Shown: positions 15,500 to 22,788, numbered from the stretch's first letter. The stretch is DNA of 64,000 nucleotides from Candidatus Kouleothrix ribensis (GCA_016722075.1 JADKGW010000001.1:5518001-5582000); one strand, 5' to 3'. The notes: generated by a model not told the origin, from the sequence alone. A program made the numbers and translations.

Positions 15500-16447
15500 A
15501 TGAACTGGCGAGCCGCAATCAAAGGTGGGATCAGGCTCATCCTCATCAGTATCTTCGTGCTGAATTGGGCTTGTATAATGCCCTCCATAGTAGATGCCGC
15601 GGTTATTTACAGACCAGGCTATACCGTGGTGATGGCGAACGAGCGTCTGACGGTATTCGCCACCGACAAGAACGGCAACCTTACCCACCGCTGGTACGAC
15701 ACTGCCAAGGACGCTTGGACTGGGTGGGTTCCGTTTAAGGATGGAACAATTACCTCTGCGCCTGCTGTGGTGATGGCGAACGAGCGTCTGACGGTATTCG
15801 CCACCGACAAGAACGGCAACCTTACCCACCGCTGGTACGACACTGCCAAGGACGCTTGGACTGGGTGGGTTCCGTTTAAGGATGGAACAATTACCTCTGC
15901 GCCTGCTGTGGTGATGGCGAACGAGCGTCTGACGGTATTCGCCACCGACAAGAACGGCAACCTTACCCACCGCTGGTACGACACTGCCAAGGACGCTTGG
16001 ACTGGGTGGGTTCCGTTTAAGGATGGAACAATTACCTCTGCGCCTGCTGTGGTGATGGCGAACGAGCGTCTGACGGTATTCGCCACCGACAAGAACGGCA
16101 ACCTTACCCACCGCTGGTACGACACTGCCAAGGACGCTTGGACTGGGTGGGTTCCGTTTAAGGATGGAACAATTACCTCTGCGCCTGCTGTGGTGATGGC
16201 GAACGAGCGTCTGACGGTATTCGCCACCGACAAGAACGGCAACCTTACCCACCGCTGGTACGACACTGCCAAGGACGCTTGGACTGGGTGGGTTCCGTTT
16301 AAGGATGGAACAATTACCTCTGCGCCTGCTGTGGTGATGGCGAACGAGCGTCTGACGGTATTCGCCACCGACAAGAACGGCAACCTTACCCACCGCTGGT
16401 ACGACACTGCCAAGGACGCTTGGACTGGGTGGGTTATATTGCGTTAG
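15500..16447 (+). CDS. Secreted DUF346/PLL-type beta-propeller lectin-like protein
   Basis: The 315-residue protein begins with a probable Sec signal peptide (basic RAAIKGGIR, then LILISIFVLNWACIM; cleavage perhaps near DAA-V). Nearly six copies of a 47-residue blade follow. Each contains ANERLTVFATDKNGNLTHRW, then W-T-G-W and a DGTITSAPA link. The W-containing blade matches the repeat of PLL-like fucose/sugar-binding propellers (DUF346). Six blades could close a ring, or the protein could assemble as an oligomer. The blades look identical except for the truncated last one, so amplification is very recent. AAAGGAGGA sits before the ATG. Sugar binding is inferred. Confidence 0.75.
   Translation: MNWRAAIKGGIRLILISIFVLNWACIMPSIVDAAVIYRPGYTVVMANERLTVFATDKNGNLTHRWYDTAKDAWTGWVPFKDGTITSAPAVVMANERLTVFATDKNGNLTHRWYDTAKDAWTGWVPFKDGTITSAPAVVMANERLTVFATDKNGNLTHRWYDTAKDAWTGWVPFKDGTITSAPAVVMANERLTVFATDKNGNLTHRWYDTAKDAWTGWVPFKDGTITSAPAVVMANERLTVFATDKNGNLTHRWYDTAKDAWTGWVPFKDGTITSAPAVVMANERLTVFATDKNGNLTHRWYDTAKDAWTGWVILR
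15626..16447 (+). repeat. Tandem 141-bp repeats, nearly six copies
   Basis: Copies begin at 15626, 15767, 15908, 16049, 16190 and 16331, exactly 141 bases apart. As far as I can read them they are identical at DNA level, apart from the shortened last copy. Each unit is 47 codons, so frame is kept. Confidence 0.95.
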
Positions 16448-16758
16448 CGGCACAGTCATTTCGGATCAGCGATATACCGAATTGAAGGTGCGGCTCATAA
16501 CCGCACCTTCAATAACATGCGATACTGTCTTCTGATCATACTGTGACATCAGAAGTTAGTCTAGCACGACTCTAATCTTCTCTTCGTTTTACTTCCGCTA
16601 GCAAATAGGATCGATAGTGCGGCTCAACATGTTAGCATGCAGACACCGAAGTGATTAAATTGCAAGCCACACCTGCGGTATTGAATACAGGTGCCCACGG
16701 GTCAATTATACGTCCGACCAGATCCCGCAGTCAAGCACGTAGAGGGCGCGCAGCCTCC
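16448..16758. other. Gap between lectin gene and folE
   Basis: Apart from the hairpin at 16481-16513 I see no gene. Composition is AT-rich until about 16680, then returns to phage-like, so the right edge of the accessory island probably lies here. Confidence 0.4.
16481..16513 (+). terminator. Hairpin after the lectin gene
   Basis: ATTGAAGGTGCGG (16481-16493) and CCGCACCTTCAAT (16501-16513) form a perfect 13-bp stem with a 7-base loop. No long T-run follows on the plus strand, so termination strength is uncertain. Confidence 0.6.
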
Positions 16759-17412
16759 TTACTGCCGCAGGAGCGCGAAGAGCTCGGCCCGGCGCTCTGG
16801 GTCGCGCTGGAATTGGCCACGGAGGACGCTTGAGGTCATCCGCGCCGGCGTGCGGATGCCGCGCATCGTCATGCACAGGTGCTCGCCGGTGCCGAAGACC
16901 GCGACATCGCCGGTGCCGGTGATGTGCTCGATCGCGTCAGCGATCTGGTGGGTCAGCTGCTCCTGGAGCTGCAGCCGGTGCGCCGCCTGGTGTGCGATGC
17001 GGGCAAACTTAGAGAGGCCGAGCACCTCGCCGGCGGCGATGTAGGCCACGGTCACATCACACCAGAACGGCAGCAGGTGATGCTCGCACAGCGACCACAC
17101 GCGCATGCCCGACACGAGCACCAGCTGGCCATGGCTGACGCTCTCGAACGTGGTGTCGAGCGTGCCCGGCTCATACCCGATGAACTCCATCCACCAGCTG
17201 GCCCAGCGCCGTGGGGTATCGATGAGTCCTTCGCGCGCGGGATCCTCGCCCAACTCACGGAGCAGCTCGCGGCAGAGCGCTTCAAGGCGCTCGCGGCGTG
17301 GCTGGTGGTGGCGCGTGCCGGTGTCGATCGCATGCGCGCCGGCGACGCCATTTGCCGCACCGTTCACGATGCCAGCGGCCAGGCCGCCCCAGTCATCGGC
17401 TTGTTTGCTCAT
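16759..17412 (-). CDS. folE: GTP cyclohydrolase I (FolE)
   Basis: It converts GTP to dihydroneopterin triphosphate, the first step to 7-deazaguanine. The 217-residue protein has the zinc motif CEHHLLPF at about 109-116, GLSKFARIA at 132-140, LQEQLTHQIADAI at 149-161, and the second zinc cysteine in GEHLCMTMRG at 176-185. Zinc ligands C109, H112 and C180 are all present. Length fits type I FolE with a short N-terminal extension. The start overlaps the queE stop by four bases. It is the last gene of the 7-deazaguanine operon. Confidence 0.95.
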   Translation of the reverse strand: MSKQADDWGGLAAGIVNGAANGVAGAHAIDTGTRHHQPRRERLEALCRELLRELGEDPAREGLIDTPRRWASWWMEFIGYEPGTLDTTFESVSHGQLVLVSGMRVWSLCEHHLLPFWCDVTVAYIAAGEVLGLSKFARIAHQAAHRLQLQEQLTHQIADAIEHITGTGDVAVFGTGEHLCMTMRGIRTPARMTSSVLRGQFQRDPERRAELFALLRQ

Positions 17413-18077
17413 GGCAACCTCAAGAGCTTGTGTAGCTGCACGCTGAGGCGCCAGCCACGGGCCTGCACGGTCTCGATGCAGAGCTGCGTGGCACGCTCGT
17501 GCTGACTCAGCGGCTGGAGGCAGATTTGCACGCCAGGCTTGGTGGGGTGATCGTGCAGCAGTGACTCCAGCTTCTCGATGTCGGCCGCTTTCCCCACCAC
17601 CATCTTGATCTCGTCGGCTAGCGCGAGCACCTCAGGCAGGATCGCGCGCCGGCCTGGCATGTCAATCTTGGGGCTCACACATACCCAGTCGCACTCGGCA
17701 AGCAGCAGGCCAGGCGCGGTGCCGCTGGTCTCGATCGCCACCTGGTAGCCGGCGTCGTGCAGCGCCTCGACGAGCGGCCCGAGGCCCTGCTCGGCGGGCT
17801 CACCCCCCGTCAGCAGCACCCAGGACGGCCCTGGGTGCTGGAGGCGGATGTGCTGCGCGATCGCGTGTGCGCTCGCAATGGCGTAGCGGGCATTCGGGCC
17901 GCGCGCCTCCGCGATCGATGCGTAGGCGTTTGCCGGGTCGGCCTGCCAGGTCTCCTTGGTGTCGCACCAAGGGCAGCCGACCGAACAGCCATGCAGGCGG
18001 AGCAGCACCATGGGGGTGCCGGTCTGGCATCCCTCGCCCTGAATGGCGGTGTACACGTCGTTCACGCGGTAGTTCAT
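17409..18077 (-). CDS. queE: 7-carboxy-7-deazaguanine synthase (QueE)
   Basis: A radical-SAM enzyme that rearranges 6-carboxytetrahydropterin into 7-carboxy-7-deazaguanine. The cluster motif CSVGCPWC (C31, C35, C38) follows the substrate-binding AIQGEGCQTG near residues 11-20. The SAM motif GGEP is in VLLTGGEPAEQ. The 222-residue length fits the family. It overlaps queD by four bases and folE by four, so the three are coupled. Confidence 0.95.
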   Translation of the reverse strand: MNYRVNDVYTAIQGEGCQTGTPMVLLRLHGCSVGCPWCDTKETWQADPANAYASIAEARGPNARYAIASAHAIAQHIRLQHPGPSWVLLTGGEPAEQGLGPLVEALHDAGYQVAIETSGTAPGLLLAECDWVCVSPKIDMPGRRAILPEVLALADEIKMVVGKAADIEKLESLLHDHPTKPGVQICLQPLSQHERATQLCIETVQARGWRLSVQLHKLLRLP

Positions 18078-18556
18078 CGCAGGGCCTCGCCTTTCTTGAC
18101 GAAATCATCGATAAGCGCAGCAACCTTGCGGGCAAGGTCGTCGAGCTGCGGGCTCGCGCTGGATGGCTCTTGGTGCGGGCGAGCGCCGATCGGAGGCCCC
18201 CGGCGATATTCGGCCCAGGTCTTGGGCGTTTCGGAGACGCGCACAGCGCTCAGCTTCGCATACCGGACAAAGAGATAGTCGAAAATAAGGTGCGCGAGCT
18301 TTTCGGCAGTCGGATTCATCCCTTGCGGGACAACCTCGTTCAAATGTCGGTGATCAAGGGTCTCGTCAATAAACTGTTTCACGAAGTCGAGATCGCGATA
18401 GTCATGCACGAAGCCGACCTCGTCGAGGCCGCTCGCCTGGAGCTCGACCTCGACCACGTAGTTGTGGCCGTGCAGGCGGCTGCACGGGTGATCGTCGGGC
18501 AGCCCTTCCAGTTGGTGCGAGGCCGAGAAGGTGAACTGCTTGGTGATGGTATACAT
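18074..18556 (-). CDS. queD: 6-carboxy-tetrahydropterin synthase (QueD)
   Basis: A T-fold enzyme making 6-carboxytetrahydropterin from dihydroneopterin triphosphate. Zinc histidines are H14 (SASHQL), H29 and H31 (LHGHNYVVEV). C25 is the catalytic cysteine candidate. NPTAEKLAHLIFDYL and the VRVSETP strand complete the fold. I chose ATG 18556 (MYTITKQF) because GAGGG lies 5 bases upstream; a longer start at 18568 is possible. About 160 residues, including a charged C-terminal tail longer than usual. Confidence 0.92.
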   Translation of the reverse strand: MYTITKQFTFSASHQLEGLPDDHPCSRLHGHNYVVEVELQASGLDEVGFVHDYRDLDFVKQFIDETLDHRHLNEVVPQGMNPTAEKLAHLIFDYLFVRYAKLSAVRVSETPKTWAEYRRGPPIGARPHQEPSSASPQLDDLARKVAALIDDFVKKGEALR

Positions 18557-18564
18557 TGCAACCC

Positions 18565-18918
18565 TCACATATCGCTTGTATCGAGATTCCGCACGACCGC
18601 CCCCGCCTCGTTATCCTCGAAGACCGCCACCGAGATGGGCCGGTGCGGGTAGTGATGTGCCAAGTAGTGCAGCAGGCGGGTGGCCAGCGTCTCGCAGCTG
18701 GCATGGCCGAAGTCGCCACGCCCAAAGACCGGGATGCACTCCGCGAGGAGATCGTGAAACTCCACCTCGCGCTCGTGGTGCGTCACCCGCATGCGCACCT
18801 CCACAAAGAAGATGTGCCGGTGTTTGTCGCGGAGGTAGGCGCGGTGATCGGGGGCCTCCGGCCAGCAGTGCCAGCCCTCAGCCGTAAAGCGCACCGCGAT
18901 CTCAGCTACCGTCTGCAT
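18565..18918 (-). CDS. QueD paralogue, T-fold protein
   Basis: The 117-residue protein keeps the T-fold order: F-T-A-E-G-W-H near the start (H17), HRHIFFVEV (H33, H35), then CETLATRLLHYL and VAVFEDNEAGA at the place of the QueD E-T strand. The three zinc histidines are conserved, but the residues around H17 differ strongly from queD next door and C18 follows the histidine directly. It may act on a different pterin or deazaguanine intermediate. It overlaps the dpdA-like gene by 17 bases. Two T-fold genes in one operon suggest different reactions, not duplication. Confidence 0.65.
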   Translation of the reverse strand: MQTVAEIAVRFTAEGWHCWPEAPDHRAYLRDKHRHIFFVEVRMRVTHHEREVEFHDLLAECIPVFGRGDFGHASCETLATRLLHYLAHHYPHRPISVAVFEDNEAGAVVRNLDTSDM

Positions 18919-19831
18919 CGTCCACTCCCTTCACTGGTGGATAGATCTGCGCGCCCAGCTCCTGCATGCGCCGCAGGTGGGTACGCCAGTTTCGCTGCAT
19001 CATCGCGGCGCCGTAGGCCGCCACGAGATTGGCCTTGGCGCGCCCCTCGGGGCTGTCGGTCTCGGAGCCAAGGCGATACTGAAAGTTGCGTGGCATGGGG
19101 CCAAGGGTGCGGCCGGCCGCATGCTCGATGTAGCCCGACCAGCGCACCGACGACAGCCACGAAGAGCTGTCGCCGCTGTTGATCGGCAGGGCATAGAGCA
19201 GCTCATTGGGGGTGAGGCCCAGGAGATGAATCCACAGGTCGGGGTGACGCCGGTGGCGCTCCCAGGCCGTGGCCACCAGCTTCTTGCGGGTCGGGATGTC
19301 GGCCTGCACCACATTGCCGAAGCAGATCCGATCGTAGCGGTCGCTCAGCTCGTCGAAATAGTCCCACCCGTCGTTCAGCGGGTGGTACACAGGGATCGGG
19401 CGCAGGCCGAGGGCTTCGAGCTTGGCGCGGGTGCGGCGCTTGTGTTCCAGCCCGCCCTGATCAAGCTCGATATAGCCCCAGGCCTTCTGGCCCAGGCGCT
19501 GTACCACGGCGAGGTAGCGATCCCACAGCTCGCGGAAGCCGTCGATCGCTTCGGGCGCCAGTGCGAGCGCCTGATCCATGCTGACATTGTGCGCCCTCGC
19601 GTGCTCGTTGGTCAGGTGGAAAATGCCCGAGTCGATGAACACGCGCTTGCCGGCGTCGATCCACTGCTCAAGCACCGGGATATCGGCGGGCTTGATCTCG
19701 TTGACCGCGATCAGGACGTGATCATGCACCGGCGCGGCGAGCCGCAGGCTGTCGATATTCGAGGCGATGAAGTAGATATTTGGCTCGGTTGGGTCGAACG
19801 CACCACCCGTGCTAGTCTTTGCCAATGCCAT
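18902..19831 (-). CDS. dpdA: DpdA-like DNA transglycosylase (TGT family)
   Basis: A TIM-barrel protein of about 309 residues related to tRNA-guanine transglycosylase and DpdA, which exchange guanine for a deazaguanine. Key motifs are FIDSGIFHLTNEHA (D67), GYIELDQGG, LRPIPVYHPLNDGWDYFDEL, RICFGNVVQAD and WIHLLGLTPNELLYALP. The order fits phage DpdA rather than tRNA enzymes, and no tRNA-type zinc site is obvious at the C-terminus. ATG 19831 is chosen; TTG 19825 with GGGAGGG upstream is an alternative. It overlaps the ParB-like gene by 20 bases. Confidence 0.8.
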   Translation of the reverse strand: MALAKTSTGGAFDPTEPNIYFIASNIDSLRLAAPVHDHVLIAVNEIKPADIPVLEQWIDAGKRVFIDSGIFHLTNEHARAHNVSMDQALALAPEAIDGFRELWDRYLAVVQRLGQKAWGYIELDQGGLEHKRRTRAKLEALGLRPIPVYHPLNDGWDYFDELSDRYDRICFGNVVQADIPTRKKLVATAWERHRRHPDLWIHLLGLTPNELLYALPINSGDSSSWLSSVRWSGYIEHAAGRTLGPMPRNFQYRLGSETDSPEGRAKANLVAAYGAAMMQRNWRTHLRRMQELGAQIYPPVKGVDDADGS

Positions 19832-20672
19832 CCCTCCCGTACAGCTCAACATAGCGATCCAGGATGTGGCCGGCGATGTAAGGGTCAGGCTGCACGAGCA
19901 CCATCCGGTATCGCTCGGCCCGGATGGTGAGCGGCGCAAACGGGCCGGCGTACGGCACAAACAGCACGTCGTCGCCCTGCAGGTAGGGCGCCCAGATCGG
20001 CCAGTCGGTCATCACGTCGGCGCAGATCAGCAGGTGGTCGCCGACATGCCAGATATCGCCGGCCACCACCGTATGCACGGGATCACCGATCACCACATTG
20101 GCCAGCGCGAGCAGTGATCCATCGGATGGCGGGGTCGCCTCCTCGGCCTGGGCCTGCTCGAGCGCGTTGGCGACGAGGGCCTGCACGTCCTCGGCCTGCA
20201 CGCTGACGGGCAACTGCTTGGCCTCGGCCATCTCCTGCACAATCTGTAGGTAGCCCGGCCCCCAATTCTTGGCCATGTCGATCGCGGTGAAGTCGCCCCC
20301 GGCCAGCACCAGGTTGTTGTGGTCGATGCCGTAGCGCTCGGCCGCAAGCCGGCTCCTGGCATCGACACCGAACAGCACCGGGATGCACCACTCGCCGGTC
20401 TTGGCGTCGAGCCCGATCCCGCGTGGTCGCTCCTGGCCCTGGGCGTACATCCACTGGAGCGCTTCGGTGCGGCCGTTCCCCTCGACAAAGGCGTCGAGCG
20501 CCGCATCGTAAGCCGGCGGGTCGCGGAAGCCGTGCAGCGCGATCGAGGTAGCCAGCGCCCCAATGTCGTGCAGCTTGGCGTTCCGATCCCAGAGCTTCGC
20601 GGCCGAGAGGGGGACGTACCGAAGGGTGAGGAGATCGCCGGTTGGGGTGAGGGGTAATGCGGGTTCTTGCAT
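19812..20672 (-). CDS. ParB/Srx-like nuclease-domain protein
   Basis: The 286-residue protein shows the ParB-type N-domain: LRYVPLSAAKLWDRNAKLHDIGALATSIALHGFRDPPAYD, then FVEGNGRTEALQWM, the GxGR(T) element of ParB/Srx domains. The C-part (GDPVHTVVAGDIWHVGDHLLICAD) resembles a fused methylase-like N-terminal segment seen in phage ParB proteins. Bacterial DpdB is reported to be a ParB/Srx-type partner of DpdA, and this neighbour may play that role. It is the first gene of the 7-deazaguanine operon. Plasmid partition is unlikely, since no ParA is present. Confidence 0.65.
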   Translation of the reverse strand: MQEPALPLTPTGDLLTLRYVPLSAAKLWDRNAKLHDIGALATSIALHGFRDPPAYDAALDAFVEGNGRTEALQWMYAQGQERPRGIGLDAKTGEWCIPVLFGVDARSRLAAERYGIDHNNLVLAGGDFTAIDMAKNWGPGYLQIVQEMAEAKQLPVSVQAEDVQALVANALEQAQAEEATPPSDGSLLALANVVIGDPVHTVVAGDIWHVGDHLLICADVMTDWPIWAPYLQGDDVLFVPYAGPFAPLTIRAERYRMVLVQPDPYIAGHILDRYVELYGRDGIGKD

Positions 20673-20707
20673 AGTACAGTCCTTCTACTTGCAGGTTCCT
20701 GTACTAT
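20671..20707 (-). promoter_or_regulatory. Inverted repeat operator over the -10 of the deazaguanine operon
   Basis: ATAGTACAG (20671-20679) and CTGTACTAT (20699-20707) are perfect 9-bp inverted arms with 19 bases between. One arm includes bases of the start codon at 20672; the other overlaps the extended -10 TGGTATGAT (TATGAT at 20706-20711, minus strand). This is a good geometry for repression. Confidence 0.6.
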
Positions 20708-20731
20708 CATACCAAATTCGCCAAGTGGCGG

Positions 20732-20771
20732 AAAACACGAACGCCGAGCGTCTTTTCGCTCGGCGTTCGTG
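20732..20771 (-). terminator. Intrinsic terminator, leftward
   Basis: A 15-bp perfect stem (20736-20750 with 20757-20771) with a 6-base loop is followed on the minus strand by TTTT. It is one of the strongest terminators in the window. Confidence 0.85.
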
Positions 20772-20802
20772 CAGGAGACCAGACGGCAACCCAATCCCAG
20801 CA
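20732..20802 (-). ncRNA. Short leftward transcript of about 70 nt ending in a terminator
   Basis: Promoter 20808-20837 and terminator 20732-20771 face each other with no gene between. The product would be a 70-base RNA or an early-terminated leader of the 7-deazaguanine operon. If the terminator is leaky or regulated, it attenuates the operon. If not, it is a separate small RNA. Confidence 0.5.
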
Positions 20803-20807
20803 CCCAG

Positions 20808-20837
20808 AGTATATCAAGTTCCTGCGTGATCTGTCAA
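20808..20837 (-). promoter_or_regulatory. Leftward promoter TTGACA-N18-TATACT
   Basis: The -35 TTGACA is at 20832-20837 and the -10 TATACT at 20808-20813, minus strand, with an 18-base spacer. The spacer block ATCACGCAGGAA recurs in the rightward candidate promoter at 12901-12930. The CACC-type element lies just upstream at 20840-20860. Confidence 0.8.
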
Positions 20838-20839
20838 TC

Positions 20840-20860
20840 ACAACCATCACCAAGACGCTG
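20840..20860 (+). repeat. Dispersed CACC-type element, copy 2
   Basis: ACAACCATCACCAAGACGCT matches copy 1 at 12761 in order and ends with the same CAAGRCGCTG block. Both sit beside a small-RNA promoter. Confidence 0.4.
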
Positions 20861-20994
20861 GAAGTTGCACTCCTTATCTGAGGTGGTGCATTGCAGCGTT
20901 CAGCGAGCTACCGTATGATTGGTGTATGTTCGTGGAGATAAGAAAGGACGCCAAACGCTATGACGAACGATGAGCCAGTGTTCACCTATGAGCG

Positions 20995-21495
20995 CTATGG
21001 GTTCTCCTTCGCCGCCCGCAGCGCCGCGATTCCTACCGACCCCAGTCCGTCGACCAGCGCGACCCGGCCGCCGCCCGGCTTGCCCAGCTCGGCTACGAAG
21101 CCGGCGGCATCCAGTCCCGCCAGCGCGCCGCCCATGCCGCTGGTAATCCGCGCCAGGTCGCGCCCGAGCGCCGTGCGCGCGCGGGGCGGCAGCAGCTCAG
21201 CCCGCTGCATCAGCCAGCCCAAGAGTGCCTGCGCCTGGGCTGCATCGGGCGCGGGATCGGGTGGTGTCTCGGGTGCCCCGGTCAACCACGTGCCGAACGT
21301 GGGCATCGGTTCACCCAGCGCCTCGGCCGCCGCGTACACGCCCTGCGCGGCGAAATGGAGCGGCGTGCCCAGAGCCAAGAGCGCGGCGGCGTCGAGCGCC
21401 GCTGGGTCGCGCCGGACACGCTCTAGGTCGCTGAGCACTTGGCGCAGCTGGGCAATGGCAAGATCTAGGCTGTCGTCGAGTGGGTCGGTGGTCAT
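20995..21495 (-). CDS. Hypothetical alanine/leucine-rich protein
   Basis: The 166-residue protein is helical and hydrophobic in parts (AALLALGTPLHFAAQGVYAAAEALG), with an acidic N-terminus. No known motif. A competing plus-strand frame (20960-21640) starts with a good ribosome site and a protein-like first 16 residues but becomes low-complexity, so it is rejected as a whole. Its first 35 bases before the end of this gene may still be a remnant. Confidence 0.5.
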   Translation of the reverse strand: MTTDPLDDSLDLAIAQLRQVLSDLERVRRDPAALDAAALLALGTPLHFAAQGVYAAAEALGEPMPTFGTWLTGAPETPPDPAPDAAQAQALLGWLMQRAELLPPRARTALGRDLARITSGMGGALAGLDAAGFVAELGKPGGGRVALVDGLGSVGIAALRAAKENP

Positions 21496-21505
21496 GGGCT
21501 TCTGG

Positions 21506-21595
21506 CTATACAGACTCGATCAGCGCGGTGCAGCGCTGGGCGTACTCGACATCGGTGATCAGTCCCTTCTGGCGCAGGTGCCCCCTGACCGACAC
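21506..21595 (-). pseudogene. SHOCT-like C-terminal fragment
   Basis: A minus-strand frame encodes about 29 residues (LRQKGLITDVEYAQRCTALIESV), matching the short C-terminal SHOCT pattern: L-K/R-x-K-G-L-I-T-x-x-E-Y/F ... L. Just upstream the sequence switches to AT-rich DNA at about 21620, so the front of the gene was probably lost at a recombination junction. Confidence 0.5.
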
Positions 21596-21636
21596 GGTCG
21601 GCGCAGGCTGTACTCAATTTATAATAAACTGCGAAC

Positions 21637-22170
21637 TTAACGAAAATCTCGTATCCGTTTGATAACCGACACAATTATCCCCACAACTATCGCAGCGAAC
21701 AATGCCGACAAAAACAACCCGCTCCAACCCATCGAGTCTTTCGCCCAAAACTCACTCGGCAGCAAAAATAGAAATATCCACAGTGGCATACTAATAACGG
21801 CGAATCGAAGGTTTGTTTGAGCATCCCGCCGCTCACGCCAGTTTATTACCAATAAACACAAAGCTTCAAGCGCGATCGCTTTGAGTCCGAGGATTGCACA
21901 ATTCATTGCAGCGATGCGTATCGCCTCTGACTGCCACATTGTATACAGGGAAGTAAACGCTGCACTTGCCAACACCAAACCGATACACCCTACAATGGGT
22001 AGCACAACAATACCGACGAGACACAATACAATTTTTCCGGTGATACCACTTTCCCAACAGTCCTGGATGAAAATCCGATCTTTCCTTGTTCCCTCAATTA
22101 TGATGAATAGAACTGATGTGACGATCAGTACAATGAGTAGAACAGTGAGGCAAAAGAACAAATCGTCCAT
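21637..22170 (-). CDS. Multi-pass membrane protein (cargo)
   Basis: The 177-residue protein has about four to five hydrophobic helices (LTVLLIVLIVTSVLFIII, IVLCLVGIVVLPIVGCIGLVLA, ALCLLVINW, ISMPLWIFLFLL, ALFAAIVVGIIVSVI). I recognise no family. It is AT-rich in GC-rich surroundings. Its ribosome site GGGAG lies inside the arm of the 46-bp palindrome at 22178-22223, so translation may be shut off when that hairpin forms. Confidence 0.6.
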   Translation of the reverse strand: MDDLFFCLTVLLIVLIVTSVLFIIIEGTRKDRIFIQDCWESGITGKIVLCLVGIVVLPIVGCIGLVLASAAFTSLYTMWQSEAIRIAAMNCAILGLKAIALEALCLLVINWRERRDAQTNLRFAVISMPLWIFLFLLPSEFWAKDSMGWSGLFLSALFAAIVVGIIVSVIKRIRDFR

Positions 22171-22177
22171 ATCATTG

Positions 22178-22223
22178 CTCCCTATGTAGTAGCGTTTTCT
22201 AGAAAACGCTACTACATAGGGAG
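22178..22223. repeat. 46-bp perfect palindrome
   Basis: Two 23-base arms meet at 22200/22201 with no spacer, centred on TTTTCTAGAAAA. It lies between two leftward genes. As RNA it would hide the ribosome site of the gene at 22170; as DNA it could form a cruciform or bind a dimer. Confidence 0.95.
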
Positions 22224-22233
22224 GGAGATTCGG

Positions 22234-22632
22234 CTAGGGTAGCTTCTCGATCGCTGCCTTGAACGAATCAGCGGCTATCGCATCCAGACCGCTGTTCAAC
22301 TGGGCAACTACAGTGCCGCTGGGCGAGCGGTATAGATACGGGCCGGCGATTGCCTTCAGGGCATCGAAGTATGCATAGATTGCGTCGCAGTTTTGCTTGG
22401 TCGAGCACACAAACACCTGCCCGCCCTTGGGCGGGACGGACGGCACTTCGAACACATAGTGCGCGCTCGCGCTATTCGGAACAGGAGAGTCGGCCGGCAG
22501 CGCCTCCGCGCGTATGTTCTGAGCACCGGCAGCAGTAAGGGCGGTTGAAATTTGTTCGGCGGTTGCGGTTGCCGATGCACCGCCGCAGGAGATGAGAAAT
22601 ACCAGGGCGATGAGTATGATGAACCGTTGCAC
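22234..22632 (-). CDS. Lipoprotein
   Basis: Translation from the GTG at 22632 (GGAGGGG just upstream) gives 132 residues with a classic lipoprotein signal: QRF, hydrophobic IILIALVFL, lipobox L-I-S-C at about residues 12-15, then GGASATA. The mature part has two further cysteines (VFVCSTKQNC) likely forming a disulfide. The longer ATG starts at 22644 and 22665 would spoil the signal. Function unknown. A surface lipoprotein carried on a prophage may act in superinfection exclusion, which is inference. Confidence 0.7.
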   Translation of the reverse strand: MQRFIILIALVFLISCGGASATATAEQISTALTAAGAQNIRAEALPADSPVPNSASAHYVFEVPSVPPKGGQVFVCSTKQNCDAIYAYFDALKAIAGPYLYRSPSGTVVAQLNSGLDAIAADSFKAAIEKLP

Positions 22633-22725
22633 ACGCCCCTCCATCACAGTTCGAAGAGCACACAACGGCGAGAAGACAATGCAATTCCATTACGAGCAGA
22701 TACGAGCCCGTATAGCAGATCTCTC

Positions 22726-22765
22726 AAAAAAGGGAAGACCCTGCGAAGAGATTCGCAGGGTCTTC
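22726..22765 (-). terminator. Intrinsic terminator of the leftward operon
   Basis: A 14-bp perfect stem (22734-22747 with 22752-22765), GAGA-type loop, followed on the minus strand by TTTTTT (22726-22731). It ends the operon that begins at the 26302-26330 promoter. Confidence 0.9.
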
Positions 22766-22788
22766 TGGGGATTGATCGCGCCTAATGG

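Noticed and set aside
15626..16447. CRISPR-like repeat array
   Set aside because: The repeats are directly adjacent, 141 bp, coding and without unique spacers.
15251..16459. Minus-strand repeats opposite the lectin gene
   Set aside because: They are open only because the 141-bp repeat keeps frame on both strands; the plus frame has a signal peptide, ribosome site and blade motif.
16759..18556. Host queuosine genes rather than phage genes
   Set aside because: They are co-transcribed with a DpdA-like and a ParB-like gene between phage operons, and no tRNA-type TGT, QueF or QueA is present.
20960..21640. Plus-strand frame starting MTNDEPVFTYERYG
   Set aside because: Good start region, but after the first 20 codons it is Ser/Ala/Arg low-complexity opposite a better minus-strand gene; at most a remnant.
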